A DNA stretch of 64,000 bases from Bacillus sp. 7884-1 (GTDB lineage: Bacteria; Bacillota; Bacilli; Bacillales; Cytobacillaceae), in assembly GCF_002272245.1 (NCBI RefSeq), contig NZ_NPDD01000063.1, positions 1-64,000 on the forward strand, read 5' to 3'. The translations under genes and the position numbers were made by a program. Below are positions 41,206 through 50,227 of the stretch, piece by piece. Position 1 is the stretch's first letter. Each line of letters begins with the position of its first letter. The notes beneath the pieces are model-generated. The model searched no databases. It was not told the DNA's origin and was given only the letters and a program-made list of their open reading frames with translations.

Positions 41206-42216
41206 TACTCGTTTTCTCATTGATGGAACCTCTAAATAAGTGACGATACGCCAAATCCATTCCAAAGGACCATATTGGAAATATCGAAGCCAGATGACAC
41301 TAAAGATAAGCTGGATAACATAAATCGTTAGACAAAGAATCAGAGATTGGAGATAGGTTAATGACTCAAACAAGTTGAATAGATAAGCAGCTAAGTAGAT
41401 AAAGACAGTTTGAAATATATAATTTGTCAACGCCATCCGCCCATAGCTTTTCAAAGGGGATAACAGCTTTTGAACAAACGGTAATTGCAACAGCAAAATC
41501 AGGACCCCAACATATAAAGCTGAGACAAGTGGCCCAATCATGATTCCTATACTTAAAAATTGGTAAGTTGCTTCATCCACTCCTGAATAAAAACCAAATG
41601 GATAAGCCGGAACATGTTGAAATTGATAAATAAGCCCCGCAATACTTACGATTAGCAAAAGAGCTGTAAAGATTGACACCTTTTTTAACTTTTCTGCCAA
41701 ATCTTCAAATAGTCGATATTGACCTGCAGTAATCCCAAGAAGCATTAACGGTACCACCATAAATAGTTTAAATGCCATGAAACTCAAGGCAATCAGGAAT
41801 ATTAGAGCAATACCAAGGTTAATTTCTTTTTTCACTTTATAAAATGGGAGTAAAAGGAGCCCAGTAACCGCATAAACTGTTAACGCTTCTCCAGGATGAA
41901 ATTTCACATGGAACCAGCCTAAGATAAATAGAGCTGCGATTCTTCTTAAAAACAAAACATAGCCATTTTTCCCCTTCGAGTTCGCTCTTGAAATAAATAG
42001 ATAAAAGCCAACACCGAACAAAAACGAGAAAAGTGTATAAAATCTGCCCTCAACAAATAAAAAGAGAAATCGTTGATAAATTGCATCCGCTGATCCCGGT
42101 TCAGGCATTTTAACTGCCAAGAGCGGCAGGATATTCACAAGAATGATACCTAGTAATGCAAAGCCCCGTAAATAATCGAGTATATCTATTCGTTTATTAC
42201 CCTCAGTCGGCTTCAT
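41185..42216 (-). CDS. DUF418 family membrane protein
   Basis: 343 residues, about eight to nine helices. The N-terminal RIDILDYLRGFALLGIILVN, the EGRFYTLFSFLFGVGFYL block and the C-terminal GRMALTNYIFQT and FQYGPLEWIWR segments define the YeiB/DUF418 family, related to acyltransferase-3 proteins. Function unknown, possibly acyl transfer to a surface molecule. GGAGGTAGG precedes the ATG. The haem-b-like membrane gene is just upstream (18-base gap), so the two share an operon. Confidence 0.88.
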   Translation of the reverse strand: MKPTEGNKRIDILDYLRGFALLGIILVNILPLLAVKMPEPGSADAIYQRFLFLFVEGRFYTLFSFLFGVGFYLFISRANSKGKNGYVLFLRRIAALFILGWFHVKFHPGEALTVYAVTGLLLLPFYKVKKEINLGIALIFLIALSFMAFKLFMVVPLMLLGITAGQYRLFEDLAEKLKKVSIFTALLLIVSIAGLIYQFQHVPAYPFGFYSGVDEATYQFLSIGIMIGPLVSALYVGVLILLLQLPFVQKLLSPLKSYGRMALTNYIFQTVFIYLAAYLFNLFESLTYLQSLILCLTIYVIQLIFSVIWLRYFQYGPLEWIWRIVTYLEVPSMRKRVKEGPAS

Positions 42217-42234
42217 TGCAAGTTCCTACCTCCA

Positions 42235-42735
42235 TTATATTGGAATAAACATATGTATAAGGAAAACTAGAAAAAACACCATCGCAGTCGTCAGATGGAA
42301 CTTTCGTCTAAATCCAGATGACTTTTTATGGCGCAAATAACCTGCAGATAATGTAAAAAGCAGGATGGATATGGCTAGATAGCCACTGACTAGTTTTGGG
42401 TCGCCAAACCCGATAACTGGTGCAATTTCATATAAATTGATTGCCGCATGACTAATAATAATCGTTGTAGCGGTGATTGCTATCTTAATATGCCATTTCA
42501 TCATGGCTCTTGAGAATCTGGCAAGACGTATCTTTATCTGTCTAACGGAAGATTTGCGTATCACTAAAAAGATGAAATACATATTGATATTAACTAAAAA
42601 CAGAATCATTGCCATTTGTGCGAGAAACTGAGCGATTATTACCAAATTGCTGTCATGCGGACGGAAAAACCAAATATAAATAAACGAAAACACAATTAAA
42701 ATACTATTTACTGCTATCCATAGCTTATGAGGCAA
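42235..42735 (-). CDS. Four-to-five-helix membrane protein with haem-b-like His pairs
   Basis: 166 residues with five hydrophobic segments. Two helices each carry a His pair 14 residues apart: His82 and His96 (KWHIKIAITATTIIISH), His147 and His161 (FHLTTAMVFFLVFLIH). This geometry is that of bis-His haem b ligands in b-type cytochromes and ferric reductases, so it may bind one or two haems. I do not recognise a named family. TTG start with GGGAGG seven bases upstream. First gene of a two-gene operon with the DUF418 gene. Confidence 0.6.
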   Translation of the reverse strand: MPHKLWIAVNSILIVFSFIYIWFFRPHDSNLVIIAQFLAQMAMILFLVNINMYFIFLVIRKSSVRQIKIRLARFSRAMMKWHIKIAITATTIIISHAAINLYEIAPVIGFGDPKLVSGYLAISILLFTLSAGYLRHKKSSGFRRKFHLTTAMVFFLVFLIHMFIPI

Positions 42736-42780
42736 GCTTTTTCCTCCCTTTTTTGGAGTGGTTGGTGCTCTTAATTAGAT

Positions 42781-42840
42781 ATATCCGCGATAAATGAATT
42801 ATATCAGCGTTAGGTTGATTATATCCGCTATGAGCAAATT
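42781..42840. repeat. Three 20-bp tandem repeats (ATATCCGC units)
   Basis: ATATCCGC (42781), ATATCAGC (42801) and ATATCCGC (42821), each followed by a variable stretch ending GAATT, GATT or AAATT. The period is exactly 20 bp, two helical turns. They lie about 45 bp upstream of the haem-b-like gene. Confidence 0.75.
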
Positions 42841-42933
42841 TCCACATTACAATTCCCCTTAACAACATTTTTATCTTAAATCCTGAACAAAGTGAATGAT
42901 CAAATCATATTTTATTACTACCATAAGTATAAC

Positions 42934-42966
42934 AAAAAAAACCGCGGTCCCCCTTATACCACGGTT
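42934..42966 (-). terminator. Terminator of the DUF2642 gene
   Basis: On the minus strand AACCGTGGT pairs with ACCGCGGTT (one mismatch), followed by TTTTTTTG. A further hairpin AGTAATCCA/TGGATTACT at 42992-43030 precedes it. Confidence 0.75.
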
Positions 42967-43071
42967 CAATATTCTCGCGCTTGAGCGAAAGAGTAATCCA
43001 TCCTTGTCAGCCATACAAGCTTGGATTACTTTTTGTTTTCTTTCTAATAATCGACTTAATTCCCATAGTAT

Positions 43072-43749
43072 TCATGCGAAATGTATCGTTTTGACATGCT
43101 CTAAGTTTCGATAAACGATATCCCTTTCTGCCGTAATGAGTGTTAATTGGTTATTCGAGACCTTTTGAAGTAAACCTATTTTTTCACTGCTGTCACCACC
43201 ATCAATAACAACAAGCTGATTTTCTAATTTTTTGCACTGATCTTCAAAACTTCTCGCTAATGGAATGGAGGCAGGAGCTGCTGGAAGGGTCTGATTGTTG
43301 ATGGAATAGGGTGAACTATGATCTGGATAGGGAATGAGCCATTTAACATGATCCATCGAAATAAACACGGTTTTGAATACAGGTGAGTAAAAGACAAAAT
43401 GATTGTTCATGATACTCGTCAAATAGCCGTGTATGGATTTATTACCGGTTACATATACCTCTACAAACCTTCCCCTGGCATTCGTCAATATTCCACGAAA
43501 TGAAATAGAAAGGGAATCAGGTTCAATCGGTTTTTCTGAAGGCGGTTCATACACAATTGAATTTTGGTCTTGTTCTGCTTCTTTCACCCGTTGAATATGA
43601 ACGACTGGAATGTAATGGAACCTTTGACTTCTACCCACATATAAAACAAGAATATCCAATCCTGAATCAACCAAAGTCCCCGTATGAAAATTCCCCCCGG
43701 AAATCTCTATTTCAATATTTTTCCCCATTAATTCGTTATACGCATTCAT
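43072..43749 (-). CDS. DUF2642-like protein with three Sm-like repeats
   Basis: 225 residues made of three similar beta-barrel-like units: IEISGGNFHTGTLVDSGLDI, VEVYVTGNKSIHGYLTSIMN and LVVIDGGDSSEKIGLLQKVS, each followed by a hydrophobic strand (LVLYVG, FVFYSP, LTLITA) and an I/V-x-H/K block. This is the pattern of DUF2642 spore-coat-associated proteins in Bacillaceae. Function unknown; a coat or spore-surface role is inference. AAAAGGAG precedes the ATG. It is 30 bases downstream of the ArsB/NhaD gene and may share its transcript. Confidence 0.75.
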   Translation of the reverse strand: MNAYNELMGKNIEIEISGGNFHTGTLVDSGLDILVLYVGRSQRFHYIPVVHIQRVKEAEQDQNSIVYEPPSEKPIEPDSLSISFRGILTNARGRFVEVYVTGNKSIHGYLTSIMNNHFVFYSPVFKTVFISMDHVKWLIPYPDHSSPYSINNQTLPAAPASIPLARSFEDQCKKLENQLVVIDGGDSSEKIGLLQKVSNNQLTLITAERDIVYRNLEHVKTIHFA

Positions 43750-43779
43750 TTATATTCTCCTTTTATTCGTATCTTCTCT

Positions 43780-45138
43780 TTACTGAAGGGCTCCTCCAAA
43801 TAACCATGAAACCCAATAATATAAAACAACTAAAGTAAACAACGTCGCTGGTGGAATGACAACAAAGGTGATTTTTACGTATTCCCACCATGTAATAATG
43901 ACTTTTCCTTTTCTAACAATGTGCATCCACATTAGCGTTGCGAGCGTCCCCATTGGCAGTAATAATGACCCCATATCACTTCCAATCACATTTGCTAAAT
44001 AGGAGACTTTTAAGGCTAGCGGGCTAAGGTCCATATTCATTAACGTAAGCGTTCCGACCATGAGTGCCGGGTGATTATTAAAGATGTTAGACAGAACCGT
44101 TAATAGTACCCCCATCATGACACTCGCATGGAGCAGACTTCCCGATACCATTGGACGCATATAATCAATAAGCAAATCTGTCAAACCGATATTATGCAGA
44201 CCGTAAATAATGACATACATGCTAAAGGCGAATACGAGAATATACCATGGGGTTTTTTTCAGCATATCGACCGGTGATATTTTTAAATATGCCCATCTCC
44301 ATCCTAAAAGGATAAGGGACCCAATGACTGCCATTACCGAAACAGGAATGGCAAAGTATGATGCGGCAAAAAGACTGAGACGTACGGCAAATACGAAGAG
44401 CAGAACATTTCGCATAAACCGAGTTCTTTCCTTTTCAGAGGAATAAGTTGGTCCAGGTTTAAGTGGATGATAGGTTGCTTTAGTCAAGCCGGTTACTTTA
44501 ACAGGAACCGTTTTTGGTATCACTTTTTTAAAGCGAAGAAACAGAAGTCCTACAAGTAACAAAAGACCGAGCGTTGCTGGTACAAACATCATCGCGGTAT
44601 GCAGCCACAAGTCCATTTCTACTATTTTCAAAGCAATGAGGTTGACGATATTGCTGACACCAATGGGAGCACTTGAGGCAGTTGCAATTAAACCACCTGA
44701 TAATAAATAAGGTATCTTCTGATGATTTTTCAACCCCATATTGTTCAATAACATGACAAGTATCGGAGTCGTGATTAAAATACTTCCATCATTATTGAAG
44801 AAAAGTGTCATGAGAAAGCATAAAAGGTTAACATACCAGAATAAGCGGATACCAGACCCCTTCGCTTTTGCAGCGAGCTTCTCTGCCACCCAATTGAAAA
44901 ATCCAAAACTTTCTAAAACAATTGCCATAACGATGGTTGCCATAATGGTAATGGCTGCACCCGAGATGGTTTCGGTAATAACTCCAAGGTCTGTAAGCGA
45001 AACACTTCCACTGATTAAAACAAATATCGCACCTATTGTGGCAGGAATGGCTTCGTTAATTCCTCTAGGTCTCCACAGAATAAAGATGAGTGTAGCCACA
45101 AAAGCTAAAATGGTCATCCAAACCATAGGTTGAATCAT
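43780..45138 (-). CDS. ArsB/NhaD-family ion transporter
   Basis: 452 residues, about 11-12 helices of the ion transporter superfamily. The block FNNDGSILITTPI is the family signature (FNNDATALALTP in ArsB), repeated later as SNIFNNHPALMVGTL in the second half. B. subtilis has a similar arsenical-pump-type protein (YdfA). It could export arsenite or exchange anions or Na+/H+; no arsR or arsC is nearby, so arsenic is not proven. GGAAGG is eight bases upstream of the ATG. The leader contains a small upstream ORF. Confidence 0.8.
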   Translation of the reverse strand: MIQPMVWMTILAFVATLIFILWRPRGINEAIPATIGAIFVLISGSVSLTDLGVITETISGAAITIMATIVMAIVLESFGFFNWVAEKLAAKAKGSGIRLFWYVNLLCFLMTLFFNNDGSILITTPILVMLLNNMGLKNHQKIPYLLSGGLIATASSAPIGVSNIVNLIALKIVEMDLWLHTAMMFVPATLGLLLLVGLLFLRFKKVIPKTVPVKVTGLTKATYHPLKPGPTYSSEKERTRFMRNVLLFVFAVRLSLFAASYFAIPVSVMAVIGSLILLGWRWAYLKISPVDMLKKTPWYILVFAFSMYVIIYGLHNIGLTDLLIDYMRPMVSGSLLHASVMMGVLLTVLSNIFNNHPALMVGTLTLMNMDLSPLALKVSYLANVIGSDMGSLLLPMGTLATLMWMHIVRKGKVIITWWEYVKITFVVIPPATLFTLVVLYYWVSWLFGGALQ

Positions 45139-45487
45139 TTTTTTCGCCTTCCAATCTAGTTAGTTCTTCATGATGTCCCATGAGATGACTCTACCTCCTC
45201 AAGGTCCAAGTCCGCTCATGTCCCCCCCTTCCATCTATCCCTGTTGTCAGAGTGTACTTTATTTATATGTATCATGACGTGCACAGGCATTGGGTTTGTA
45301 CCCCTTTCTTCAATAAATCCACTAGAATCTATGGACAACTGTCTTTAATGAACCAACCCAAACCTAGGAAATTTACTAATTTATGCAAAAAAATAGACAG
45401 TCATGAGGATCTCTCATGTTCTGTCTTAAATTACAGGGCTACTGCCTAAGTGAACTAGATATTTATCCCTTTGGTGAAAGGAAACAA
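45139..45487. other. Leader of the ArsB/NhaD gene and aroD terminator
   Basis: On the minus strand a possible upstream ORF of six residues (MSGLGP, 45219-45199) has AAGGGGGGG before it and lies within a CATGAG/CTCATG hairpin (45179-45220), followed by a second GGAGG. The aroD terminator is at 45386-45426. No larger gene. Confidence 0.45.
45386..45426 (-). terminator. Terminator of the aroK-aroD operon
   Basis: AGACAG/CTGTCT and CATGAG/CTCATG form one interrupted stem; on the minus strand ATTTTTTT follows. Confidence 0.85.
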
Positions 45488-46252
45488 TTATAAACTTCTA
45501 TTAATGAGTGATAAAATGTTCCGTAATTCGGTGACAGGCACCTGCCCAGGGGCAGACGCTTTCTTAGCCGCGCCAAATGTCAAGGCGGATCCAAATATCT
45601 CACCTGCCAAGCGGCTGATAACTCCTTTTCCTGCCATCGACATCGTAATAATCGGTCTGTCCGCGTATTGCTCATTCATAGTATTGGTAGCATCTAAAAG
45701 GGTCAAAACATCAGCTGCGCTTTTTGGCATGACGGCAATTTTCGGAAGGTCACCGCCTAAGTTTTGTGCTTTGCGTAACCGACTAATGATTTCTTCCTTA
45801 TCCGGTGTTTTATCAAAATCATGATTTGAAATAATGACATACACCTTGTTGTCATGTGCTGCGGATATAACCGACTTTATCTCTTCACCATCATTGGATA
45901 GTTCAATATCAACGATGTCAATTTGGCCGCTGGCTGCCATCGCCTTATTTAAGTCAAAGTAGTATTCCGTGCTAACTTCCTTTTCTCCGCCTTCTTTTGC
46001 ACTGCGGAAAGTGAAAACAAGCGGTATATCATGCAGGATAGAACGAATTTCATTCAATGCAACTTTAACCTTCTCCAAATCCTCCACATCATCAAAAAAG
46101 TCAACACGCCATTCTACTACATCTAGATCTGTTGTTTTTAGGAACTCTGCTTCCTCTATTAATTCTGGTATCGTTTTACCTACCATAGGAACGCATATTT
46201 TCGGAGCTCCTTCTCCAATCGTTATCCCCTTAACGGTAACACTTCTTTTCAT
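45488..46252 (-). CDS. aroD: Type I 3-dehydroquinate dehydratase
   Basis: 254 residues. Catalytic His in VIISNHDF and the Schiff-base Lys in LPKIAVMPKSAADV, plus WRVDFF and MSMAGKGVISRLAGEIFGS, define class I AroD. It dehydrates 3-dehydroquinate to 3-dehydroshikimate in aromatic amino-acid synthesis. ATG at 46252 with GGAGGAG. It follows aroK by 26 bases. Near the C-terminus GQVPVTEL is encoded by a sequence that happens to contain GGTGCCTGTCACC; this is conserved coding sequence, not a repeat copy. Confidence 0.95.
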   Translation of the reverse strand: MKRSVTVKGITIGEGAPKICVPMVGKTIPELIEEAEFLKTTDLDVVEWRVDFFDDVEDLEKVKVALNEIRSILHDIPLVFTFRSAKEGGEKEVSTEYYFDLNKAMAASGQIDIVDIELSNDGEEIKSVISAAHDNKVYVIISNHDFDKTPDKEEIISRLRKAQNLGGDLPKIAVMPKSAADVLTLLDATNTMNEQYADRPIITMSMAGKGVISRLAGEIFGSALTFGAAKKASAPGQVPVTELRNILSLINRSL

Positions 46253-46278
46253 CTTCTCCTCCACTCCACTCGAACCTT

Positions 46279-46830
46279 TTACTTGGTCTCATGCAATTCC
46301 CAAGATAATTTCAGGGTTTTTACAATGCTATCAGCTAATTCATCCATATTTTGATTGCTTATTTCAATTGTTGAGTGATAGTTATTTTTATAAATTTCTT
46401 TTCTTTTATAAAATAACTCTTCTATTTCATCCATTGACTTACCTTGCAGAACCGGACGGCTGTCAATAATCGAATTTAATCGATTCTTCCAAGCATCCCA
46501 GGTAATATCTAAATAAAATACGATACTAGAATTGAGGCATACCTTTCGGATTTCTTCCTGAAGAAATGCTCCGCCCCCCACTGAGATAATTTTCAGTTTA
46601 TAGTGACATAGATTCTGGATTAATTCTTTTTCCTTTTCTCTAAAGGCTTTCTCACCAATTTCAGCAAATATTCTTGGAATTGGCATGTTATACTCTTTTT
46701 CAATTTCTTCATCAATATCAATAAAATCTCGATAAAGTTTTTTAGCAACCAGTTTCCCAATCGTCGTTTTTCCAGCACCCATAAAACCAATAAAGACAAT
46801 ATTGTTTTCTCTTAATGAATGGTTTGGCAA
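46279..46830 (-). CDS. aroK: Shikimate kinase
   Basis: 183 residues. Walker A GFMGAGKTT, the shikimate-binding DIDEEIEKEYNM and FREKEKELI, GGGAF and the lid-region DSRPVLQGK. It phosphorylates shikimate. The start appears to be TTG at 46830, with GGGAGAT ten bases upstream and no later suitable start. Coupled in an operon with aroD, an uncommon neighbour in B. subtilis but logical in the pathway. Confidence 0.93.
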   Translation of the reverse strand: MPNHSLRENNIVFIGFMGAGKTTIGKLVAKKLYRDFIDIDEEIEKEYNMPIPRIFAEIGEKAFREKEKELIQNLCHYKLKIISVGGGAFLQEEIRKVCLNSSIVFYLDITWDAWKNRLNSIIDSRPVLQGKSMDEIEELFYKRKEIYKNNYHSTIEISNQNMDELADSIVKTLKLSWELHETK

Positions 46831-46962
46831 CAGATTTCATCTCCCACGGGCAAATAATATTGATACCATTATAAGCTTTCTAATCCATAAAACCAATCAT
46901 GGTTATTTTCTAGCTTTTTTTGGGAATATAAGTTTATCCGAAGAAATATAGGTTGGGGTGAT

Positions 46963-48027
46963 TTGCAGGGGATGCATTTTAAAAGAATAATTTATTACTT
47001 AATCAAATTAAGAGACAGGATTTTCTTTCCTATAGCTATTTTATATATCTTATTTGCTGCCTACATCGCTTTGTATTTAGAACCACAAACTTTTAAAACC
47101 TATCTTACTGCGATTTACTGGGTCCTGACAACACTTGCAACCGTTGGCTTTGGAGACTTCGCGCCAGTCACACAGGCAGGACAAGCCTTTACAATTGTTC
47201 TATATATCACTGGAATCGGACTCGTTAGTGTTTTTATTGGAAAGGTCATAAAATCGGTCTATCTGCTCGATAAACTTAAAGTTGGTGGAAAAATGAAATA
47301 TACTGGGAAAAACCATATTATACTTATTGGTTGGAGTGATAAATCCAAGCTCGCCATTCAAGAAATTTTAAAATCGGATAAATCAGTTGATATCGTGATT
47401 ATTGATGATTTAGAAAAGGCACCAATGGTGGAGAAACAGTTGTATTATGTCCGCGGCGATGCAACCGATGAGGAAACACTCTTCCAAGCAAATTTACCAG
47501 AAGCAAAGGGTGTTATTATCTTTGCTGATCAGATCACACAGGACAATTTTGCTACCAAAGATACGCTGCTTGTCGATGGGAAGACTTTACTGATTGCCAC
47601 AGCCATTACATCGATTGAAAAAAAGCTTAAATCGAATATCCATGTCACAGCTGAAGTCATTTATCAAAAACATATCCATTTATTCAAGAGAGTAAAGGTG
47701 GATGAATTTATTCCAACTCAGGAAATGATTTCGCATGCAGCCGTTCGTTCACTGTTTTCTCATGGAGTCACAAATATGTATTCGGAGCTAATGAGCAGTC
47801 AGTATGAAGAATCCATGTATGAAATATCGAAACAAGCCGAATGGAAAACGTACCGGGATGCCTTTAAGGATTTGCTCGATAAAGGAGCAACACTCGTAGC
47901 CGACCGAGGGAACCTTCATATCAATCAAAAACTCGACGAACCTATTCCGGACGATGCTCAGCTTTTTGTTATTTGCGATAAAGAGACATTAACGAAGATA
48001 AATCCAAAATCCAAACCCGCTAAATAA
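46963..48027 (+). CDS. Potassium channel protein with TrkA-N (RCK) domain
   Basis: 354 residues. Two helices flank a pore loop with the selectivity filter TVGFGD. An RCK domain follows (IILIGWSDKSKLAIQEIL, a Rossmann start lacking the usual third Gly; then DATDEETLFQANLPEAKGVI), and a C-terminal TrkA-C-like portion. It resembles B. subtilis YugO, the channel used in biofilm electrical signalling. The TTG at 46963 (GGGGTG close upstream) or the ATG at 46972 may be the start; neither is decisive. Confidence 0.88.
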   Translation: MQGMHFKRIIYYLIKLRDRIFFPIAILYILFAAYIALYLEPQTFKTYLTAIYWVLTTLATVGFGDFAPVTQAGQAFTIVLYITGIGLVSVFIGKVIKSVYLLDKLKVGGKMKYTGKNHIILIGWSDKSKLAIQEILKSDKSVDIVIIDDLEKAPMVEKQLYYVRGDATDEETLFQANLPEAKGVIIFADQITQDNFATKDTLLVDGKTLLIATAITSIEKKLKSNIHVTAEVIYQKHIHLFKRVKVDEFIPTQEMISHAAVRSLFSHGVTNMYSELMSSQYEESMYEISKQAEWKTYRDAFKDLLDKGATLVADRGNLHINQKLDEPIPDDAQLFVICDKETLTKINPKSKPAK

Positions 48028-48063
48028 AGAATAGGTCCTATCTATTAGATAGAACCTATTTTT
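48028..48063. terminator. Bidirectional terminator
   Basis: AATAGGTCCTATCTA pairs with TAGATAGAACCTATT, followed by TTTATTGG. Confidence 0.8.
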
Positions 48064-48070
48064 ATTGGAT

Positions 48071-48295
48071 TTAACCTAATTTAATATTATCTTTAGGCTC
48101 TTCTAGCTTCATATGCTCAAGTTCGAGTCTCATTCTTTCTGTTTCAATTAAATAATTCTGATGTTTTAGTTTTTCTAGTTCAAGTTCCCCTTGAATCATT
48201 TTATATTTTATTTTATTCTGCTTCTGAAAATGGGCCGTCAAAATAGCAATGATTGGAATCGAGAATACCATAATAACTGCAATCGTCCCCGTCAT
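48071..48295 (-). CDS. Small membrane protein with coiled-coil tail
   Basis: 74 residues: one membrane helix (about 4-21, IAVIMVFSIPIIAILTAH), then a charged helical tail ELELEKLKHQNYLIETERMR of coiled-coil character. GGAGGG precedes the ATG. Family not recognised by name, but such short proteins are common in Bacillaceae. Confidence 0.7.
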   Translation of the reverse strand: MTGTIAVIMVFSIPIIAILTAHFQKQNKIKYKMIQGELELEKLKHQNYLIETERMRLELEHMKLEEPKDNIKLG

Positions 48296-48404
48296 ACTAC
48301 TCCCTCCTCTTCTGGTACAAAATATTCTTGCCTTCTAGATAAATAATACCAAATTCTAGAAATAGTTTGTACAGAATTATCAAAAAATAAAAGCATAGAA
48401 AATG

Positions 48405-48749
48405 CTATTCCACACTTTTTAATTGTTTATTGGGTTTATTGAGCAAATGCTTTACGGAATAGACCGGATGGTACAACAGCATCCATGGTCCTGAATAACG
48501 CATGACCGATTTCATTTTTAGCCGGTAGTTTGGTTTATAACAGTGTACAGAACAATTAGAGCAGGCACTTTTTTCTTCTCCAAATCTACATAGTGAAAGC
48601 CTCATATGCGCATAGGTTTTTAAATTCTGACATTCTTTACATAAATCATCCCGATGTTGATGCTTTCTACGACAATATAACTCAATCATCTTTGTAACCA
48701 TTTCTTTTTCCTTTAGTATGTTTGGACCTGTATTTAATTGCCTATTCAT
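48405..48749 (-). CDS. Nitrous oxide-stimulated promoter family protein
   Basis: 114 residues. Cysteine-rich and conserved: ELYCRRKHQHRDDLCKECQN, then SLCRFGEEKSACSNCSVHCY and MRYSGPWMLLYHP. This matches Pfam PF11756 as I recall it; the many Cys suggest zinc or iron-sulfur binding. Function unknown. The ATG at 48749 (AAGGGGGG upstream) is used rather than 48791. Confidence 0.8.
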   Translation of the reverse strand: MNRQLNTGPNILKEKEMVTKMIELYCRRKHQHRDDLCKECQNLKTYAHMRLSLCRFGEEKSACSNCSVHCYKPNYRLKMKSVMRYSGPWMLLYHPVYSVKHLLNKPNKQLKSVE

Positions 48750-48899
48750 TGAACGTAACCCCCCTTTAACAAGGGTAGATCTACTACCCAACTGTGTTCT
48801 TAGTTAGAACATATCACAGAATCTAATCATAAAATCACTAATCTTTTAACAATTTCCTAACAAGTCACTACCCTAATCTTTTCTAAATAAACTTTCTCT

Positions 48900-48929
48900 T
48901 TGACAAAGGCCTGTATACCTATATATGAT
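48900..48929 (+). promoter_or_regulatory. Promoter of the NorA/Blt-like MFS gene
   Basis: TTGACA (48900-48905) and TATGAT (48924-48929) with an 18-base spacer that contains CCTGTATACCT. The spacer dyad could host a regulator, but this is weak. Confidence 0.55.
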
Positions 48930-48995
48930 AGTAAGCAGTGTAAAAGGTTAACACTATAATCAAGTGTGTTATCTTTATGAGAAAGGTGGCTTTAT

Positions 48996-50186
48996 ATGAC
49001 AGGAGATCAACGAAAAAAAATCACCATGTTGATGATCAACATGTTTATAGCAATAGGGAGTTTTGGTATCATCATTCCCATTTTACCAGCCTATTTGGAG
49101 TCCATTAATCAAGGCGGCACTGCCGCAGGACTGTTCATTGCTATCTTTGCTGGAGCTCAGTTTATCTTTTCTCCAATTGCAGGTAAATGGACAGATCAAT
49201 ATGGACGCCGAAAGATGATTATTTATGGACTAGCAGGTCTTACTCTTTCGATGTTCATTTTTTACTTCTCTAATTCAATCTGGGTACTTTACGCCTCTCG
49301 TGCGGTTGGGGGAATTGGCTGCGCTATGCTTGTACCAGCAATTTTCGCTTATATCGCAGACATTACGACGATGGATCAACGCGCGAAAGGGAATAGCTTA
49401 GTATCAGCAGCGATGTCTCTTGGGATTGTTGTGGGTCCTGGAATTGGCGGTTTCTTTGCAGGCTTCGGATTGAAATTTCCTATCCTAGTATCCGCACTTG
49501 TCTCTCTTGTTTCCGTTTTATTTTCTATTCTCCTTTTAAAGGAGAGCAAACCAGCTTCATCTGGAGAAACTTCAGCAATTCTAACGGATGAGTCAATGAC
49601 TCGCAAAATTGCCCGCTCAGTAAAAATGCCATATTTTATCCCGCTAATAATTACTTTAGTGATGAGTTTCGGATTAATTGCCTACGAATCGGTTATAGGG
49701 TTATACCTTGATAATCAATTTCAATCATCCGCGAAGGATATTGCGATAATGGTTACAGCAACAGGAGTTGTCAGTGTTATCGTTCAGCTCTTTGTTGTTG
49801 ATAGAATTGTGAATCGATACGGTGAACGATCTGTGTTGAATGTATTTATCGCTGTTGCCGCAGCTGGATTTCTATTTTCGCTGTTCGCATCCAGCTACAC
49901 TTTATTCTTTGTCATTTCACTATTTATTTTCCTATCCACCTCAATTCTCCGTCCGGTGTTGAATACATTGATTTCTAAGCTTGCGGGGAACGAACAGGGT
50001 TTTGCAATGGGTATGAATAATGCGTATATGAGTATCGGTAACGTACTTGGACCGACATTAGCTGGATTGCTTTATGATGTCAAAATTACCTATCCATTTA
50101 TCTTAGGATTTGTTTTATTAATCGTTACCTTATTCATTACCTTTACTTGGCAAAAACGTTCACTCAAAACAAAAGCAGTTGTATAA
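48996..50186 (+). CDS. MFS multidrug efflux protein, NorA/Bmr/Blt type
   Basis: 396 residues, 12 helices. Motif A GKWTDQYGRRKMII, motif C LGIVVGPGIGGFFAGFG and the early FIAIGSFGIIIPILPAYL are the DHA1 antiporter signature, so it probably exports drugs or hydrophobic cations in exchange for protons. GAAAGGTGG precedes the ATG. It is preceded by a recognisable sigma-A promoter and ends in a strong terminator. Confidence 0.9.
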   Translation: MTGDQRKKITMLMINMFIAIGSFGIIIPILPAYLESINQGGTAAGLFIAIFAGAQFIFSPIAGKWTDQYGRRKMIIYGLAGLTLSMFIFYFSNSIWVLYASRAVGGIGCAMLVPAIFAYIADITTMDQRAKGNSLVSAAMSLGIVVGPGIGGFFAGFGLKFPILVSALVSLVSVLFSILLLKESKPASSGETSAILTDESMTRKIARSVKMPYFIPLIITLVMSFGLIAYESVIGLYLDNQFQSSAKDIAIMVTATGVVSVIVQLFVVDRIVNRYGERSVLNVFIAVAAAGFLFSLFASSYTLFFVISLFIFLSTSILRPVLNTLISKLAGNEQGFAMGMNNAYMSIGNVLGPTLAGLLYDVKITYPFILGFVLLIVTLFITFTWQKRSLKTKAVV

Positions 50187-50189
50187 TAA

Positions 50190-50227
50190 AGAAAAGACTG
50201 ATGCGGCATGATCGCATCAGTCTTTTT
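50190..50227. terminator. Bidirectional terminator
   Basis: AAAAGACTGATGCG pairs with CGCATCAGTCTTTT, loop GCATGAT, T-run follows. Confidence 0.85.

Larger units (their letters stand above)
42736..43071. other. Gene-free stretch with 20-bp repeats and terminators
   Basis: It holds three 20-bp repeats at 42781-42840, a terminator (minus) at 42934-42966 and a second hairpin at 42992-43030. No ORF with a ribosome binding site was seen. Confidence 0.55.

Noticed and set aside
45531-45543. GGTGACAGGCACC inside aroD, as in the dispersed repeat
   Set aside because: It encodes GQVPVTEL on the minus strand in a conserved part of AroD and lacks the rest of the repeat, so the match is a coding coincidence.
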